From: Mycobacteroides chelonae
GTDB taxonomy: Bacteria > Actinomycetota > Actinomycetes > Mycobacteriales > Mycobacteriaceae
Direction: 5' to 3'
NCBI RefSeq assembly: GCF_016767715.1
Contig: NZ_CP050145.1
Span: forward strand, 3,472,001-3,536,000
Length of the DNA: 64,000 nt
Part shown: piece by piece, positions 54,600 through 63,017 of the stretch
Layout of the letters: each line of letters opens with the position of its first letter
Numbering within the stretch: the first letter of the stretch is position 1
The notes under the pieces: model-generated
Told to the model about the DNA's origin: nothing
The model's database searches: none
The model's input: only the letters and a program-made list of their open reading frames with translations
Position numbers and translations under genes: made by a program

Positions 54600-54617
54600 A
54601 CTTGACACCCGTCAAGT
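54600..54617. promoter_or_regulatory. Operator copy 3 upstream of fadD
   Basis: ACTTGACACCCGTCAAGT, identical to the copy beside the TetR-CYP136 pair. A TACAGT -10 box (54617-54622) overlaps its right end, and the FadD GTG follows at 54664. It also lies 37 nt from the divergent small protein-YeiH operon, so it could influence both. Confidence 0.8.
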
Positions 54618-54663
54618 ACAGTCGACGGCGCCCGCAGACAATGCCGTCGGAAGGTCTTCGCCC

Positions 54664-56202
54664 GTGTACCCAGGTACCCACGCCGCCCAGTTCCCCGACA
54701 AGCCCGCCGTCGTCATGGCGGGCTCCGGAGCCACCCTCACCTACGGACAATTGGACGAGCAATCCCGGCGGCTGGCCCGGTACTGGTACGACACCGGACT
54801 GCGCAAGGGCGATCATGTGGCATTGCTCAGCGACAACGCCCCCGAGGTGTTCGTTGTGTACTGGGCCGCATTGCGTTCGGGCCTATACATCACGTCGGTC
54901 AATCACCATCTGGCCCCCGCAGAGGTCAGCTACATCGTCAACGACTCAGGTTCAACAGCACTCGTGGTCGCCGCCGGTGTGTGCGAACAGGCCGTGGCAA
55001 TTCTCGACGATATTCCGGCGGTCACGCAGCGTCTCGCGTTCGGCGGCGAGGTACCCGGGTACGGCTCATACGAGGACGCCCTGGCCGGCGCCGCCGACGA
55101 ACCACTGCCCTCGCAGCCCGCGGGATCGGACATGCTGTATTCCTCGGGAACCACCGGACGCCCCAAAGGCATCAAGGTTCCCCTCATGGATCGGCAGGTC
55201 GACGAACCAAATCCGTTCGCGATGCTCTTCGCTCATCTCTACGGATTCAACGCCGACACCGTGTACCTGTCGCCAGCACCGATCTATCACGCCGCGCCCT
55301 TGCGGTTCTGCGGCTTTGTGCAGTCGATGGGCGGCACCGCCGTGGTGATGGAACGCTTCGACGCCGATGACGCCTTGGCGGCTATCGAGAAGTACCGAAT
55401 CACCCACAGCCAATGGGTACCCACAATGTTCGTGCGAATGCTCAAGCTGCCCAAGGAAACCCGGCTGCGGCACGACACTTCGTCTTTGAAGGTCGCGATC
55501 CATGCCGCCGCGCCATGCCCGGTCGAGGTGAAGCATTCGATGATCGACTGGTGGGGCCCGATCCTCTACGAGTACTACTCCTCGACCGAAGGCAACGGCG
55601 TCACCTTCATCGACTGCGCGAACTGGCTCAAGCGACCGGGCTCTGTCGGCAGCCCGGCACTGGGCGTGCTGCACATCTGCGATGAGGAAGGTACAGAGCT
55701 GCCGACCGGCGAGGCCGGGCTGGTGTACTTCGAACGCGAGGAACGACCCTTCACCTATCACAATGACGACGAAAAAACCCGCAGCGCTTGCCATCCCGAG
55801 CATGACACCTGGACGACGACGGGCGATATCGGATACGTCGACGACGATGGATTCCTCTTTCTGACCGACCGCAAGGCATTCATGATCATCTCCGGCGGCG
55901 TCAACATCTACCCTCAGGAGATCGAGAACTCCCTGGCACTACACCCCCAGGTGCTGGACGTCGCGGTGATCGGAGTGCCCGATGCCGAGATGGGCGAGGC
56001 GGTCAAGGCCGTGGTGCAACCCGCCGACCCGTCTGCCGACCAGGACGCACTGGTCGCCGAGCTGACGGAATTCCTACGCGAGCGCATCGCCCGATACAAA
56101 GTTCCCCGCACCTTTGACTTCACCGACACCCTTCCGCGCACCCCCACCGGTAAGCTGGCCAAAGGACTTTTGCGCCAAAAGTATTGGGAAGGGGCTCGAT
56201 GA
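54664..56202 (+). CDS. fadD: Fatty-acyl-CoA/AMP ligase (FadD4-like)
   Basis: A 512-residue adenylate-forming enzyme that activates a fatty or sterol-derived acid to its CoA thioester. The P-loop-like motif MLYSSGTTGRPKGIK is near residue 157, then YEYYSSTEGNGVTF, TTGDIGYVDDDGFLFLTDRKAFMIISGGVNIYPQEIE and the C-terminal lysine motif RTPTGKLAKGLL. The start resembles FadD4 (Rv0214). It begins with GTG behind operator copy 3, so it likely responds to the same TetR as CYP136. Its stop overlaps the next gene by 4 nt. Confidence 0.9.
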   Translation: MYPGTHAAQFPDKPAVVMAGSGATLTYGQLDEQSRRLARYWYDTGLRKGDHVALLSDNAPEVFVVYWAALRSGLYITSVNHHLAPAEVSYIVNDSGSTALVVAAGVCEQAVAILDDIPAVTQRLAFGGEVPGYGSYEDALAGAADEPLPSQPAGSDMLYSSGTTGRPKGIKVPLMDRQVDEPNPFAMLFAHLYGFNADTVYLSPAPIYHAAPLRFCGFVQSMGGTAVVMERFDADDALAAIEKYRITHSQWVPTMFVRMLKLPKETRLRHDTSSLKVAIHAAAPCPVEVKHSMIDWWGPILYEYYSSTEGNGVTFIDCANWLKRPGSVGSPALGVLHICDEEGTELPTGEAGLVYFEREERPFTYHNDDEKTRSACHPEHDTWTTTGDIGYVDDDGFLFLTDRKAFMIISGGVNIYPQEIENSLALHPQVLDVAVIGVPDAEMGEAVKAVVQPADPSADQDALVAELTEFLRERIARYKVPRTFDFTDTLPRTPTGKLAKGLLRQKYWEGAR

Positions 56203-56513
56203 GAACGGTGGCCGCAATCTGCATTGCCGGGGGGCTGCTCGCAGGGTGCTCGACACCCGCCACCCAAGAAGGGCCGTCAAGCCCATCGAGTGCAACCGTT
56301 CCGGTGATCCAACCGGGCGTCATGCCCCAGCTGGTCGGCTTGCAGTGGACCGACGTGAAGCCGGTGCTGCGCAAGCTGGGCCGGGTGAGCGTCGCGACCA
56401 AAGAGGTCCCCGTGGATGATTCCCATCAGAAATCCCGGATCATCGCGCAAGATCCCGCCGCCGGAACACATCTTGAACCGGGCGCGAAGATCACCTTGAC
56501 TTTCGGGATCTAA
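56199..56513 (+). CDS. PASTA-domain lipoprotein
   Basis: A 104-residue lipoprotein. The signal peptide is MRTVAAICIAGGLLAGC, with lipobox LAGC at residues 14-17. After a Ser/Pro-rich linker, residues 38-104 form one PASTA domain (MPQLVGLQWTDVKPVLRKLG, SRIIAQDPAAGTHLEPGAKITLTFG). PASTA domains bind cell-wall fragments in kinases and PBPs, though here the domain is alone. The ATG overlaps the FadD stop (ATGA), so it shares its message and presumably its TetR control. Confidence 0.85.
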   Translation: MRTVAAICIAGGLLAGCSTPATQEGPSSPSSATVPVIQPGVMPQLVGLQWTDVKPVLRKLGRVSVATKEVPVDDSHQKSRIIAQDPAAGTHLEPGAKITLTFGI

Positions 56514-56747
56514 AGCCTAGCAACACTATTCAAACGCTCCTGGGGTTGACCCCGTCGGAGTGAATCTGCGGTCCAACACGCGCGCCAATAGGGTGCCGTG
56601 CTGACCTCGTCCCACATCGTGAGCCCGAGTTCACGCCGCCCTCCTCTGGCATCTGCGTCCTTGACACCACCGCACCCATTGCAATGCTCATAGCATTCAC
56701 ATACTGTCAGCATTTGAATGCATCGAGTTCACTCATTGAGGAGGATC

Positions 56748-57635
56748 ATGGCCACCTATCCAGATCGCCCCGTCGCCGGTTCCCGGATCGTCATCACCGG
56801 TGCCACCAATGGGATCGGCAAGGAAATTGCCCGTGCGCTGGTGCGGCGCGGGGCGCTGCTCACGCTGGTGGCACGCGACCCCGTCAAGGCAGCCGACACG
56901 ATCCGGGAGCTGGCGGCCGAGAACGGGGCGATCACCGCGCCGGAGTACATCCAGGCCGACCTCGCCGATCTGGACTCGGTGCGGGCAGCGGCCCGCGAGA
57001 TCGCCGCGACGCACCCCCGGATCAACACCCTGGTGAACAACGCCGGCATTCATTCCCTGTCGAGCAAGCCCAGCGTGGACGGCTTTGACCTGATGACGGC
57101 GACCAACCACCTCGGCCCGTTTCTGCTGACCAACCTGTTGCTGGAGCCGATCATCGCCGCGGATCACGCGCGCATCGTCATCACCGCATCCGAGGCGCAC
57201 CGATCGTGGCCGCGCATCAACTTGGACCGTTTCGCAGAACCACGCTCCTACAACGCCATTGGCTCCGAGGTCCGGTACGGACAGTCCAAATTGATGAACA
57301 TCCTGTTCACCCAGGAACTCGCGCGGCGGCTGGAGGGCACCGGGGTGACGGTCAATTGCTTCTGCCCGGGCATGGTCTCGACCGGGCTGGTTCGGGACAG
57401 CCGCATCCTCACCGCCGCGGCGGGCCTGGCCTCACGCACACCATTCGTGCGGCGCCCCGATCAGGGAGCCCGGATGGGCATTCGGCTGGTGCTCGATGAT
57501 GACCTCGCGACAATCAGCGGGCAGTTCTTCACGTCGACCCCGGGTCTGGGCGTACTGCCCGCCGTGCGGATCCGCTCCAACCAGCAGGCACAAGAGGAAC
57601 TTTGGCAGCGGTCGCGCGAGTTGGTGAACCTGTAG
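56748..57635 (+). CDS. Short-chain dehydrogenase (retinol dehydrogenase-like)
   Basis: A 295-residue SDR. The cofactor motif is ITGATNGIGKEIARALVRRG, then NNAGIHSLSSKPSVDGFDLMTATNHLGPFLL, VITASEAHRSW with the catalytic Ser, and the Tyr-Lys pair in VRYGQSKLMN. The pattern is that of retinol dehydrogenase/WW-domain-oxidoreductase-like enzymes using NADP. The ATG has GAGGAGGATC before it. Upstream (56692-56722) lies a GCATTC...GAATGC inverted repeat of unclear meaning. Substrate unknown. Confidence 0.88.
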   Translation: MATYPDRPVAGSRIVITGATNGIGKEIARALVRRGALLTLVARDPVKAADTIRELAAENGAITAPEYIQADLADLDSVRAAAREIAATHPRINTLVNNAGIHSLSSKPSVDGFDLMTATNHLGPFLLTNLLLEPIIAADHARIVITASEAHRSWPRINLDRFAEPRSYNAIGSEVRYGQSKLMNILFTQELARRLEGTGVTVNCFCPGMVSTGLVRDSRILTAAAGLASRTPFVRRPDQGARMGIRLVLDDDLATISGQFFTSTPGLGVLPAVRIRSNQQAQEELWQRSRELVNL

Positions 57636-57683
57636 CACCGTGTCTGCGCGGCCACCATCGCTGCCGTCAGGTACAGAGAAGGC

Positions 57684-58133
57684 ATGCGACTGTGGTCCCT
57701 ACATCCATGCAACCTCGATGCCAAGGGGCTGGTCGCGTGCTGGCGGGAGAGTCTCCTGGCGCAGAAGGTGCTGCAAGGACGCACCCGCGGATACCGCAAC
57801 CACCCGCAGCTGGAACGGTTCACATCGCTGGCAGAGCCAGTTGCCGCCGTCGGCGCCTACCTGGCGGGCCTCGCCGATGAGGCCGACCAGCGCGGCTATC
57901 GGTTCAACCGTGAGCTCATCGGTTTTCCCGCGGCCGCGTTCGAACCATTGATCGACGTGCATCGCGGGCAACTCGCCTACGAACGCTGGCTACTGGACAC
58001 CAAACTGGCCCAACGCAATCCGGAGCTTCTCGCGACTAACAGTTCCACGCGGCTGCGCCCGCACCCCATCTTTCGCCCGGTACACGGCGACATCGAAAAC
58101 TGGGAGAAGGTGCTGCCCGCCTACTCCGTGTGA
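57684..58133 (+). CDS. Pyrimidine dimer DNA glycosylase/endonuclease V-like
   Basis: A 149-residue protein of the Pyr_excise family related to T4 endonuclease V, which cuts DNA at UV pyrimidine dimers. It starts MRLWSLHPCNLDAKGLVACWRESLLAQKVL, then GRTRGYRNHPQLERF, the typical pattern. The family's catalytic Thr2 is Arg here as in many cellular members, which makes the mechanism uncertain. It has agaagg before the ATG. It is not linked to the photolyase operon and has no visible SigK-type promoter. Confidence 0.82.
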   Translation: MRLWSLHPCNLDAKGLVACWRESLLAQKVLQGRTRGYRNHPQLERFTSLAEPVAAVGAYLAGLADEADQRGYRFNRELIGFPAAAFEPLIDVHRGQLAYERWLLDTKLAQRNPELLATNSSTRLRPHPIFRPVHGDIENWEKVLPAYSV

Positions 58134-58135
58134 GT

Positions 58136-60055
58136 TCACGGACAGAAGACACCACCCGGTTCTGCCGCCACACAACCCGGGGCAACATCGGCGTAGGGCA
58201 CATCACCAAAATTGGCTGTGACGGTGAGCTTCCTGTCTCCGAAAACTGTCTGCTGCACGAGTCGATCCGCAGTGAGCCATTCGAATGCGGACAGTGGTTC
58301 AGTACCCGCGGTGTCGCTCAGCTTGGAATAGAACGTCTGCAGGGCCGCTAAATCAGCCCCTTCACGGTCAAGGGTGTCTGTATTCAAGGCATACATCATT
58401 GGGGCCAGATTGAGCAGCGCTAAAAGCGCCCGATTCCGCTTCTCGGCAGGGAACTTGTTGAACGGCAGCTCCCACCTATCAGTGCTGACCAATGAGTCGT
58501 GAAATACGCTCTCATATAGTGGAATTCGATACTTAGGATTGAACATCGTGTCGTGCAGCACCGGCGGAAGCTGAACTTGCTTGAAGAAGAACTGAGGTCC
58601 GTCTTCCCCCCAATACTCTCCCCAGACTCCTTTGTCCCGTTCCAGGGGCCACAGGGCGGAAATGATGGGTGTGCTGGATCCATGACTGAACGCCACGGTG
58701 CTCGCGGCCCAGGAACCCACCGTTTCCGAACCCAGCACATACCGCTTGCTAATCTCGTCGAGTCGATTCACGCGGTTACGCCGGTCTTGATCTTGTGTCA
58801 TCGGGTGGCCCGGTGTGTAGTCATCGAAAGTCATACCGGTCGCGTCGACGTCCACAAAGACACTGTTGGCACCGTTTGCCGTGCGCGAGCGAACCCGCGC
58901 TTGCACGAGGTCAGGCATCTGCGCTAGGGCTTGCGAGCTCAGGTAGCAGCCGCGGTCTTGAAATCCGTTGACTGTCTTTCCTTCTGCGGTGTGGACACAG
59001 GCATTGGGATAGATGCCCGCCGGCCATCGCGACCCGGGATTATCGATCTCCCCCGCCGGGTCTTGGGCATTGTCAAAGGACACATATGGCCCAATCAGAT
59101 ACCCAGCTTCTTTCGCTGCCTCAACGGCTGCGGAGTTCATCGGCGGGTCCCCATCGTCGTCATACCCAAGCCACATTCGCCGTATCCCCAACGCACGCAG
59201 TCTCAGCACTGTTTCAGGTTCACGCCCACCGGCCCACGTGTACGCGTGAAATGCCCCGATCAGCTTTTGTACGTCCGGATTGGCCTTGATTTTGTCGGCC
59301 AGGGTGACGAATTTGTTCTGCTCTTGGAGCAGCGTGCGGTAATTCCGTGCTGCGGCGGTGGGCGATCCATCGGTAATCGCCATAGCCACGGCATAGTTCT
59401 GGGTGCCGCGGCTCTTGCTGAATGTGTGCGACACCGTGCCCACCAGATTGGAGTCCAGCGTCAGCGTCGAGCCCAGATCCGTGGGCACGACATAGCTGAC
59501 CCCGGTGCCCACGTAGGAGTAGCCCAAGATTGGCATGGTCAATTCCTGTATGGGATGGTCGCCCACGATACCCACCTCGGGTTTGGTCCAGGTGGGATCG
59601 TGAATCGGGATGCTCACGCCGCCCCCGAGCGGCAATTGCAAGTCAGTGGCATCGGCGCCCGTAATGGGCCATGCCAGGTTCTGATCTCGATCACTCGTCA
59701 CATCGACAACGAGACGGCCATCGCGAGCAGTCGCGGTAAACGTAAATCCGCTGTCTGGATAGCTCCACGTCACCGCACCGCGATCGTCTATCCGGACCGC
59801 ACTCGGCGCACCGATACGTGTCACGGTCGCCCGTGAAAGCTCCGCCGCTCCGTTCACACGGAGGTCGCGCAGATCCAACCGCAGAACGTCTTCGCCGACA
59901 GGGAAAGTGACCACTGTGCCATCACCGGAAATGGTCGGCTTTCTGGAACGCGGACCTGAAGAGACGCACGCTACGGCCGCGATGAGCACGACAACTGCGA
60001 CAACAAATGCGCCTCCCCGTGCAGCCCCACCACCTGTGGGTGAATCACAGATCAT
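58136..60055 (-). CDS. GH101-related glycoside hydrolase-like lipoprotein
   Basis: A 639-residue exported protein. It has a signal segment (GGAFVVAVVVLIAAVAC) with a probable lipobox Cys near residue 30, a beta-rich N-terminal half (residues 45-240), and a barrel-like half with IGAFHAYTWAGGREPETVLRLRALGIRRMWLGYDDDG, then SVFVDVDATGMTFDDYTPGHPM, with Asp residues placed as in GH101-related (GHL) enzymes, and LGSETVGSWAASTVAFSHG. It probably cleaves an extracellular glycan. Its ATG overlaps the LuxR stop by 4 nt, so the pair is coupled. Family match is from memory and moderate. Confidence 0.7.
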   Translation of the reverse strand: MICDSPTGGGAARGGAFVVAVVVLIAAVACVSSGPRSRKPTISGDGTVVTFPVGEDVLRLDLRDLRVNGAAELSRATVTRIGAPSAVRIDDRGAVTWSYPDSGFTFTATARDGRLVVDVTSDRDQNLAWPITGADATDLQLPLGGGVSIPIHDPTWTKPEVGIVGDHPIQELTMPILGYSYVGTGVSYVVPTDLGSTLTLDSNLVGTVSHTFSKSRGTQNYAVAMAITDGSPTAAARNYRTLLQEQNKFVTLADKIKANPDVQKLIGAFHAYTWAGGREPETVLRLRALGIRRMWLGYDDDGDPPMNSAAVEAAKEAGYLIGPYVSFDNAQDPAGEIDNPGSRWPAGIYPNACVHTAEGKTVNGFQDRGCYLSSQALAQMPDLVQARVRSRTANGANSVFVDVDATGMTFDDYTPGHPMTQDQDRRNRVNRLDEISKRYVLGSETVGSWAASTVAFSHGSSTPIISALWPLERDKGVWGEYWGEDGPQFFFKQVQLPPVLHDTMFNPKYRIPLYESVFHDSLVSTDRWELPFNKFPAEKRNRALLALLNLAPMMYALNTDTLDREGADLAALQTFYSKLSDTAGTEPLSAFEWLTADRLVQQTVFGDRKLTVTANFGDVPYADVAPGCVAAEPGGVFCP

Positions 60056-62820
60056 CCTTCTCCCCGCTCGCCACCCAGCACATCGCACACTTCAGGTGGC
60101 GCGATTCTTGCCAGATCTACCCGCGACCGAATCTCCAGCTTGCGGTAAATCTGGCGCAGATGGAACCCCACTGTGTGGGCGGAGATAAAGAGCTCCCGCG
60201 CGACCTGGCGATTGGTAAGACCTCCAGCGGCCAGCCGCGCCACCTTCTCCTCGGCAATGGTCAGACTTGCCCAACCCGTGGATGCACGCGTGGTGTGACT
60301 CCAATGCCGCCGTCGGACACCGAGGTCACGCAGCCGATGCCGAACCCGGGCAGCGTCCCAGTCCGCGCCCAACTCCACGTAAACCGCCATCGCGGCACTG
60401 AGTTCAGCTACCGCGGCCGCACGGTCCACTGCTGCCAGCAACACCCCGGCGTCCTCTGTCGCCGAAGCGTGAACCCACGGGTCCGTATATTGGCCCGCAA
60501 GGGATTTGACGATAACGGCATCACGGTCCATCAGTGCCCGGCAGTGATCCGCCACTACCGCCAAGAATGGCTGATCCGGGTTCAGCTCGCTGATCATCCG
60601 GGAGGTCCGTACTACATCCCGAGCAAAGGATTCGTGGCCGACACTCCGCGCCAGCCGCACACACCAGGCTGCAGACGCAGGGTCCGCGATTATCAGTTCC
60701 AGGCTGTCGCCAGCGTCGAGCAGAGCTCGGAAGGCCGTCCCAGGCTCACCGCCGGCCGCACTTACCTGAGCGCGGATCAGGCACCGCAGCCCCCACAACG
60801 GATGTTGCTGATCGTGCGGGAGACACTCGTCAAGGCGTTGCACGCAGTCGGATGCCAATCCCAGCTCGCCACGGCGTAGCGCAGTACATGCCAGAAACGC
60901 GTGCAGCCACGGAACGGGCAGTTGCATCCGGTAGCGATAACACAAGCTCAACGCATCGGAGCCGTCCACTTCTGCTCCGGCCACATCGCCGCGGGCGAGT
61001 CGGCACCATCCACGCAACGACAAATAGACCGGAACCAGCACTTCCGTCCTGCTGGACTCAATAACCCGGCCGAGGGCCTCGATTGCGCTGTCGGCGGCGT
61101 CCAATTCCTGCATCCGCAGCAGCATCCACGCCTTCTGCCACAACGGGTAGGAATCAAAGGAGTCCCCAGATTGTCTTTGCCACAGGTCAACCGATTCCTC
61201 GATTGCGCACAACGCATCGGAAGCCTTGCCTCGACGCCAGGACACCGTCGCACGTATCGACATCGCCGCCATCGTCATGGAGGCTGGGCATGATGTCGAA
61301 TCGGACAGGATCCCCTCGGCCGTAGTCTCGACAGACTCGATCTGCGAAAAGAACGAAAGCGCCAGCCGCACCAGCTGGGTACGACGTACAGCACGACCGT
61401 CTGCAGGACCTTGTGAATTCGATGCCAGCACAAAAGCTCCGTCCGTCTCTCCGCGCAGTGCCATCGCGGTAATCAGGCCCGCCCGAACCCGGTCAACCAT
61501 TACGCCGGCTCCCTCCCACGGGTCGCGCATGACCTGCTCAGCGATTTCGGCCGCTCGAGCTAGACTGCCGGACCGAAGCAACCCAACGACCGCAATGCCG
61601 GCCATCCTCAGGTGCACACGACTACCCTTGGGCGCCTTCTCCATTCCGCGCAATGCCAAGGTGGCAGCTGACTCAGGCGCAACCGACATCAATCGTTCAG
61701 CGATCCGGGCGATGATCCCAGCCGCCTCCGCATCATTCGCGTGTCCATGTAACAAATGCACAGCGGACCTCTCCGTGTGCCCACCGTTTCGTTCGACCAG
61801 CATTGCTGCGGCTTGACGATGCAGTAGCGGGACCAAGGGAGCCGGGACGCTCCCCAGCACCGCACGGCGGATCAGATCATGCGGAAAGGCGAAGTCAACC
61901 GCTTGAGCAACAATCAAACCAGCGGCCACGGCCTCCGACAGGGGAGCCACCAACTCCGCCGGAGAACATCCGAGCATCTCCGATAAATCTTCCGGACAGA
62001 AGACCCGTCCCAAAACGGCCGCCACTTGCAGCGCCTCTCGACTTACTCCCCGCAGCCCAGAAAGTCGATCTGACACCAGAGATGCCAAACATGCTGGTGC
62101 CATTATGGTTTCACCGGCGTAAGGATCAGGTTTCTCAGGCTTCAGCTTCGCCACACCGTGATTTGCCTCGATCGCGCCATCCTCTATCAGCCCCTGAATC
62201 AGCTGCACCGTGACCTGCGGAGTGGCGTCAAAACACTCGCACAATCTCACCAGATCCTGACTGGGTTCCGCGTCGAGCAGATCACCGACAACTTCGGCAA
62301 TCGCCGACTCAGATAACGCTCCCAGTGGCTGGAGCCACTCGGCTCGCCCATCTCGGCTCATCGCCTTGAAGAAATACCCGCCGAGATCATCCAAACCTCC
62401 TGGCCTGAGCGCAAATTCCCACACCAACGGGACGCCTGCAAACCTATCAACCAAGCCCAACAACGCTTCCACGCTCGGGGTGTCGACCCATTGGAGATCA
62501 TCGACCGCCACCAAAACCGGCCCCCGCCTGAGCAGATCCTTGATTTGAGACTCGAGCTGACAGGCTCGTGTCATCGAGGACTTCATGACGCGCGGCTTTT
62601 CCGGGAGACCATCGATCACCGCGTAGCCGCGGCGGTCGGCCAACAACATTGACTCGAGCAGTAGCCGGCTCTTGCCGCTGCCGACCGGAGACTCCAGCAG
62701 AAGTATCTTGCAGCGCCGCGTCTTTGCCGCAACATCCAGTATCTCGACGATGCGCCTTACGTGATCATTACGACCGCGCAACGGCCGCAATGATTGTGAA
62801 CTCCATCTAACCTTCTCCAC
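60052..62820 (-). CDS. Large ATP-binding LuxR-type regulator (LAL/MalT-like)
   Basis: A 922-residue regulator. Residues 10-250 are an AAA-type ATPase with Walker A LLESPVGSGKSRLLLESM and Walker B VLVAVDDLQWVD. The middle 500 residues are helical repeats (TPR-like). Residues about 850-912 are the LuxR HTH (LTIAEEKVARLAAGGLTNRQVARELFISAHTVGFHLRQIYRKLEIRSRVDLARI). Such proteins sense a small ligand or partner and activate nearby biosynthetic genes. It starts at a GTG, and its stop overlaps the GH-like gene. The NRPS end lies about 200 nt upstream on the same strand, a possible target. Confidence 0.9.
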   Translation of the reverse strand: MEKVRWSSQSLRPLRGRNDHVRRIVEILDVAAKTRRCKILLLESPVGSGKSRLLLESMLLADRRGYAVIDGLPEKPRVMKSSMTRACQLESQIKDLLRRGPVLVAVDDLQWVDTPSVEALLGLVDRFAGVPLVWEFALRPGGLDDLGGYFFKAMSRDGRAEWLQPLGALSESAIAEVVGDLLDAEPSQDLVRLCECFDATPQVTVQLIQGLIEDGAIEANHGVAKLKPEKPDPYAGETIMAPACLASLVSDRLSGLRGVSREALQVAAVLGRVFCPEDLSEMLGCSPAELVAPLSEAVAAGLIVAQAVDFAFPHDLIRRAVLGSVPAPLVPLLHRQAAAMLVERNGGHTERSAVHLLHGHANDAEAAGIIARIAERLMSVAPESAATLALRGMEKAPKGSRVHLRMAGIAVVGLLRSGSLARAAEIAEQVMRDPWEGAGVMVDRVRAGLITAMALRGETDGAFVLASNSQGPADGRAVRRTQLVRLALSFFSQIESVETTAEGILSDSTSCPASMTMAAMSIRATVSWRRGKASDALCAIEESVDLWQRQSGDSFDSYPLWQKAWMLLRMQELDAADSAIEALGRVIESSRTEVLVPVYLSLRGWCRLARGDVAGAEVDGSDALSLCYRYRMQLPVPWLHAFLACTALRRGELGLASDCVQRLDECLPHDQQHPLWGLRCLIRAQVSAAGGEPGTAFRALLDAGDSLELIIADPASAAWCVRLARSVGHESFARDVVRTSRMISELNPDQPFLAVVADHCRALMDRDAVIVKSLAGQYTDPWVHASATEDAGVLLAAVDRAAAVAELSAAMAVYVELGADWDAARVRHRLRDLGVRRRHWSHTTRASTGWASLTIAEEKVARLAAGGLTNRQVARELFISAHTVGFHLRQIYRKLEIRSRVDLARIAPPEVCDVLGGERGEG

Positions 62821-63017
62821 CGCAACCTCTTGTCATGGTCAACTCGAATCAACAAGAACAAGGCTGCAATCCGCCCCACCCTACAGAAAGAGGCCATGAT
62901 CAACCGTAATCGCAAAACCAGGAGCCTGGCTTAAAGCAAGTTAAGAAGACACTGCGCCATGCAATCAACTCAGCTGTGCACCTTGCCAACTCATCGAACA
63001 AGGGCTCGTGCCCTTCG
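62821..63017. other. Short intergenic space between NRPS and LuxR gene
   Basis: About 200 nt, noticeably AT-richer than the genes around it, for example in the run around 62835-62860. It should contain the promoter of the LuxR-GH operon. No convincing hairpin, palindrome or -10/-35 pair was recognised. Confidence 0.4.
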
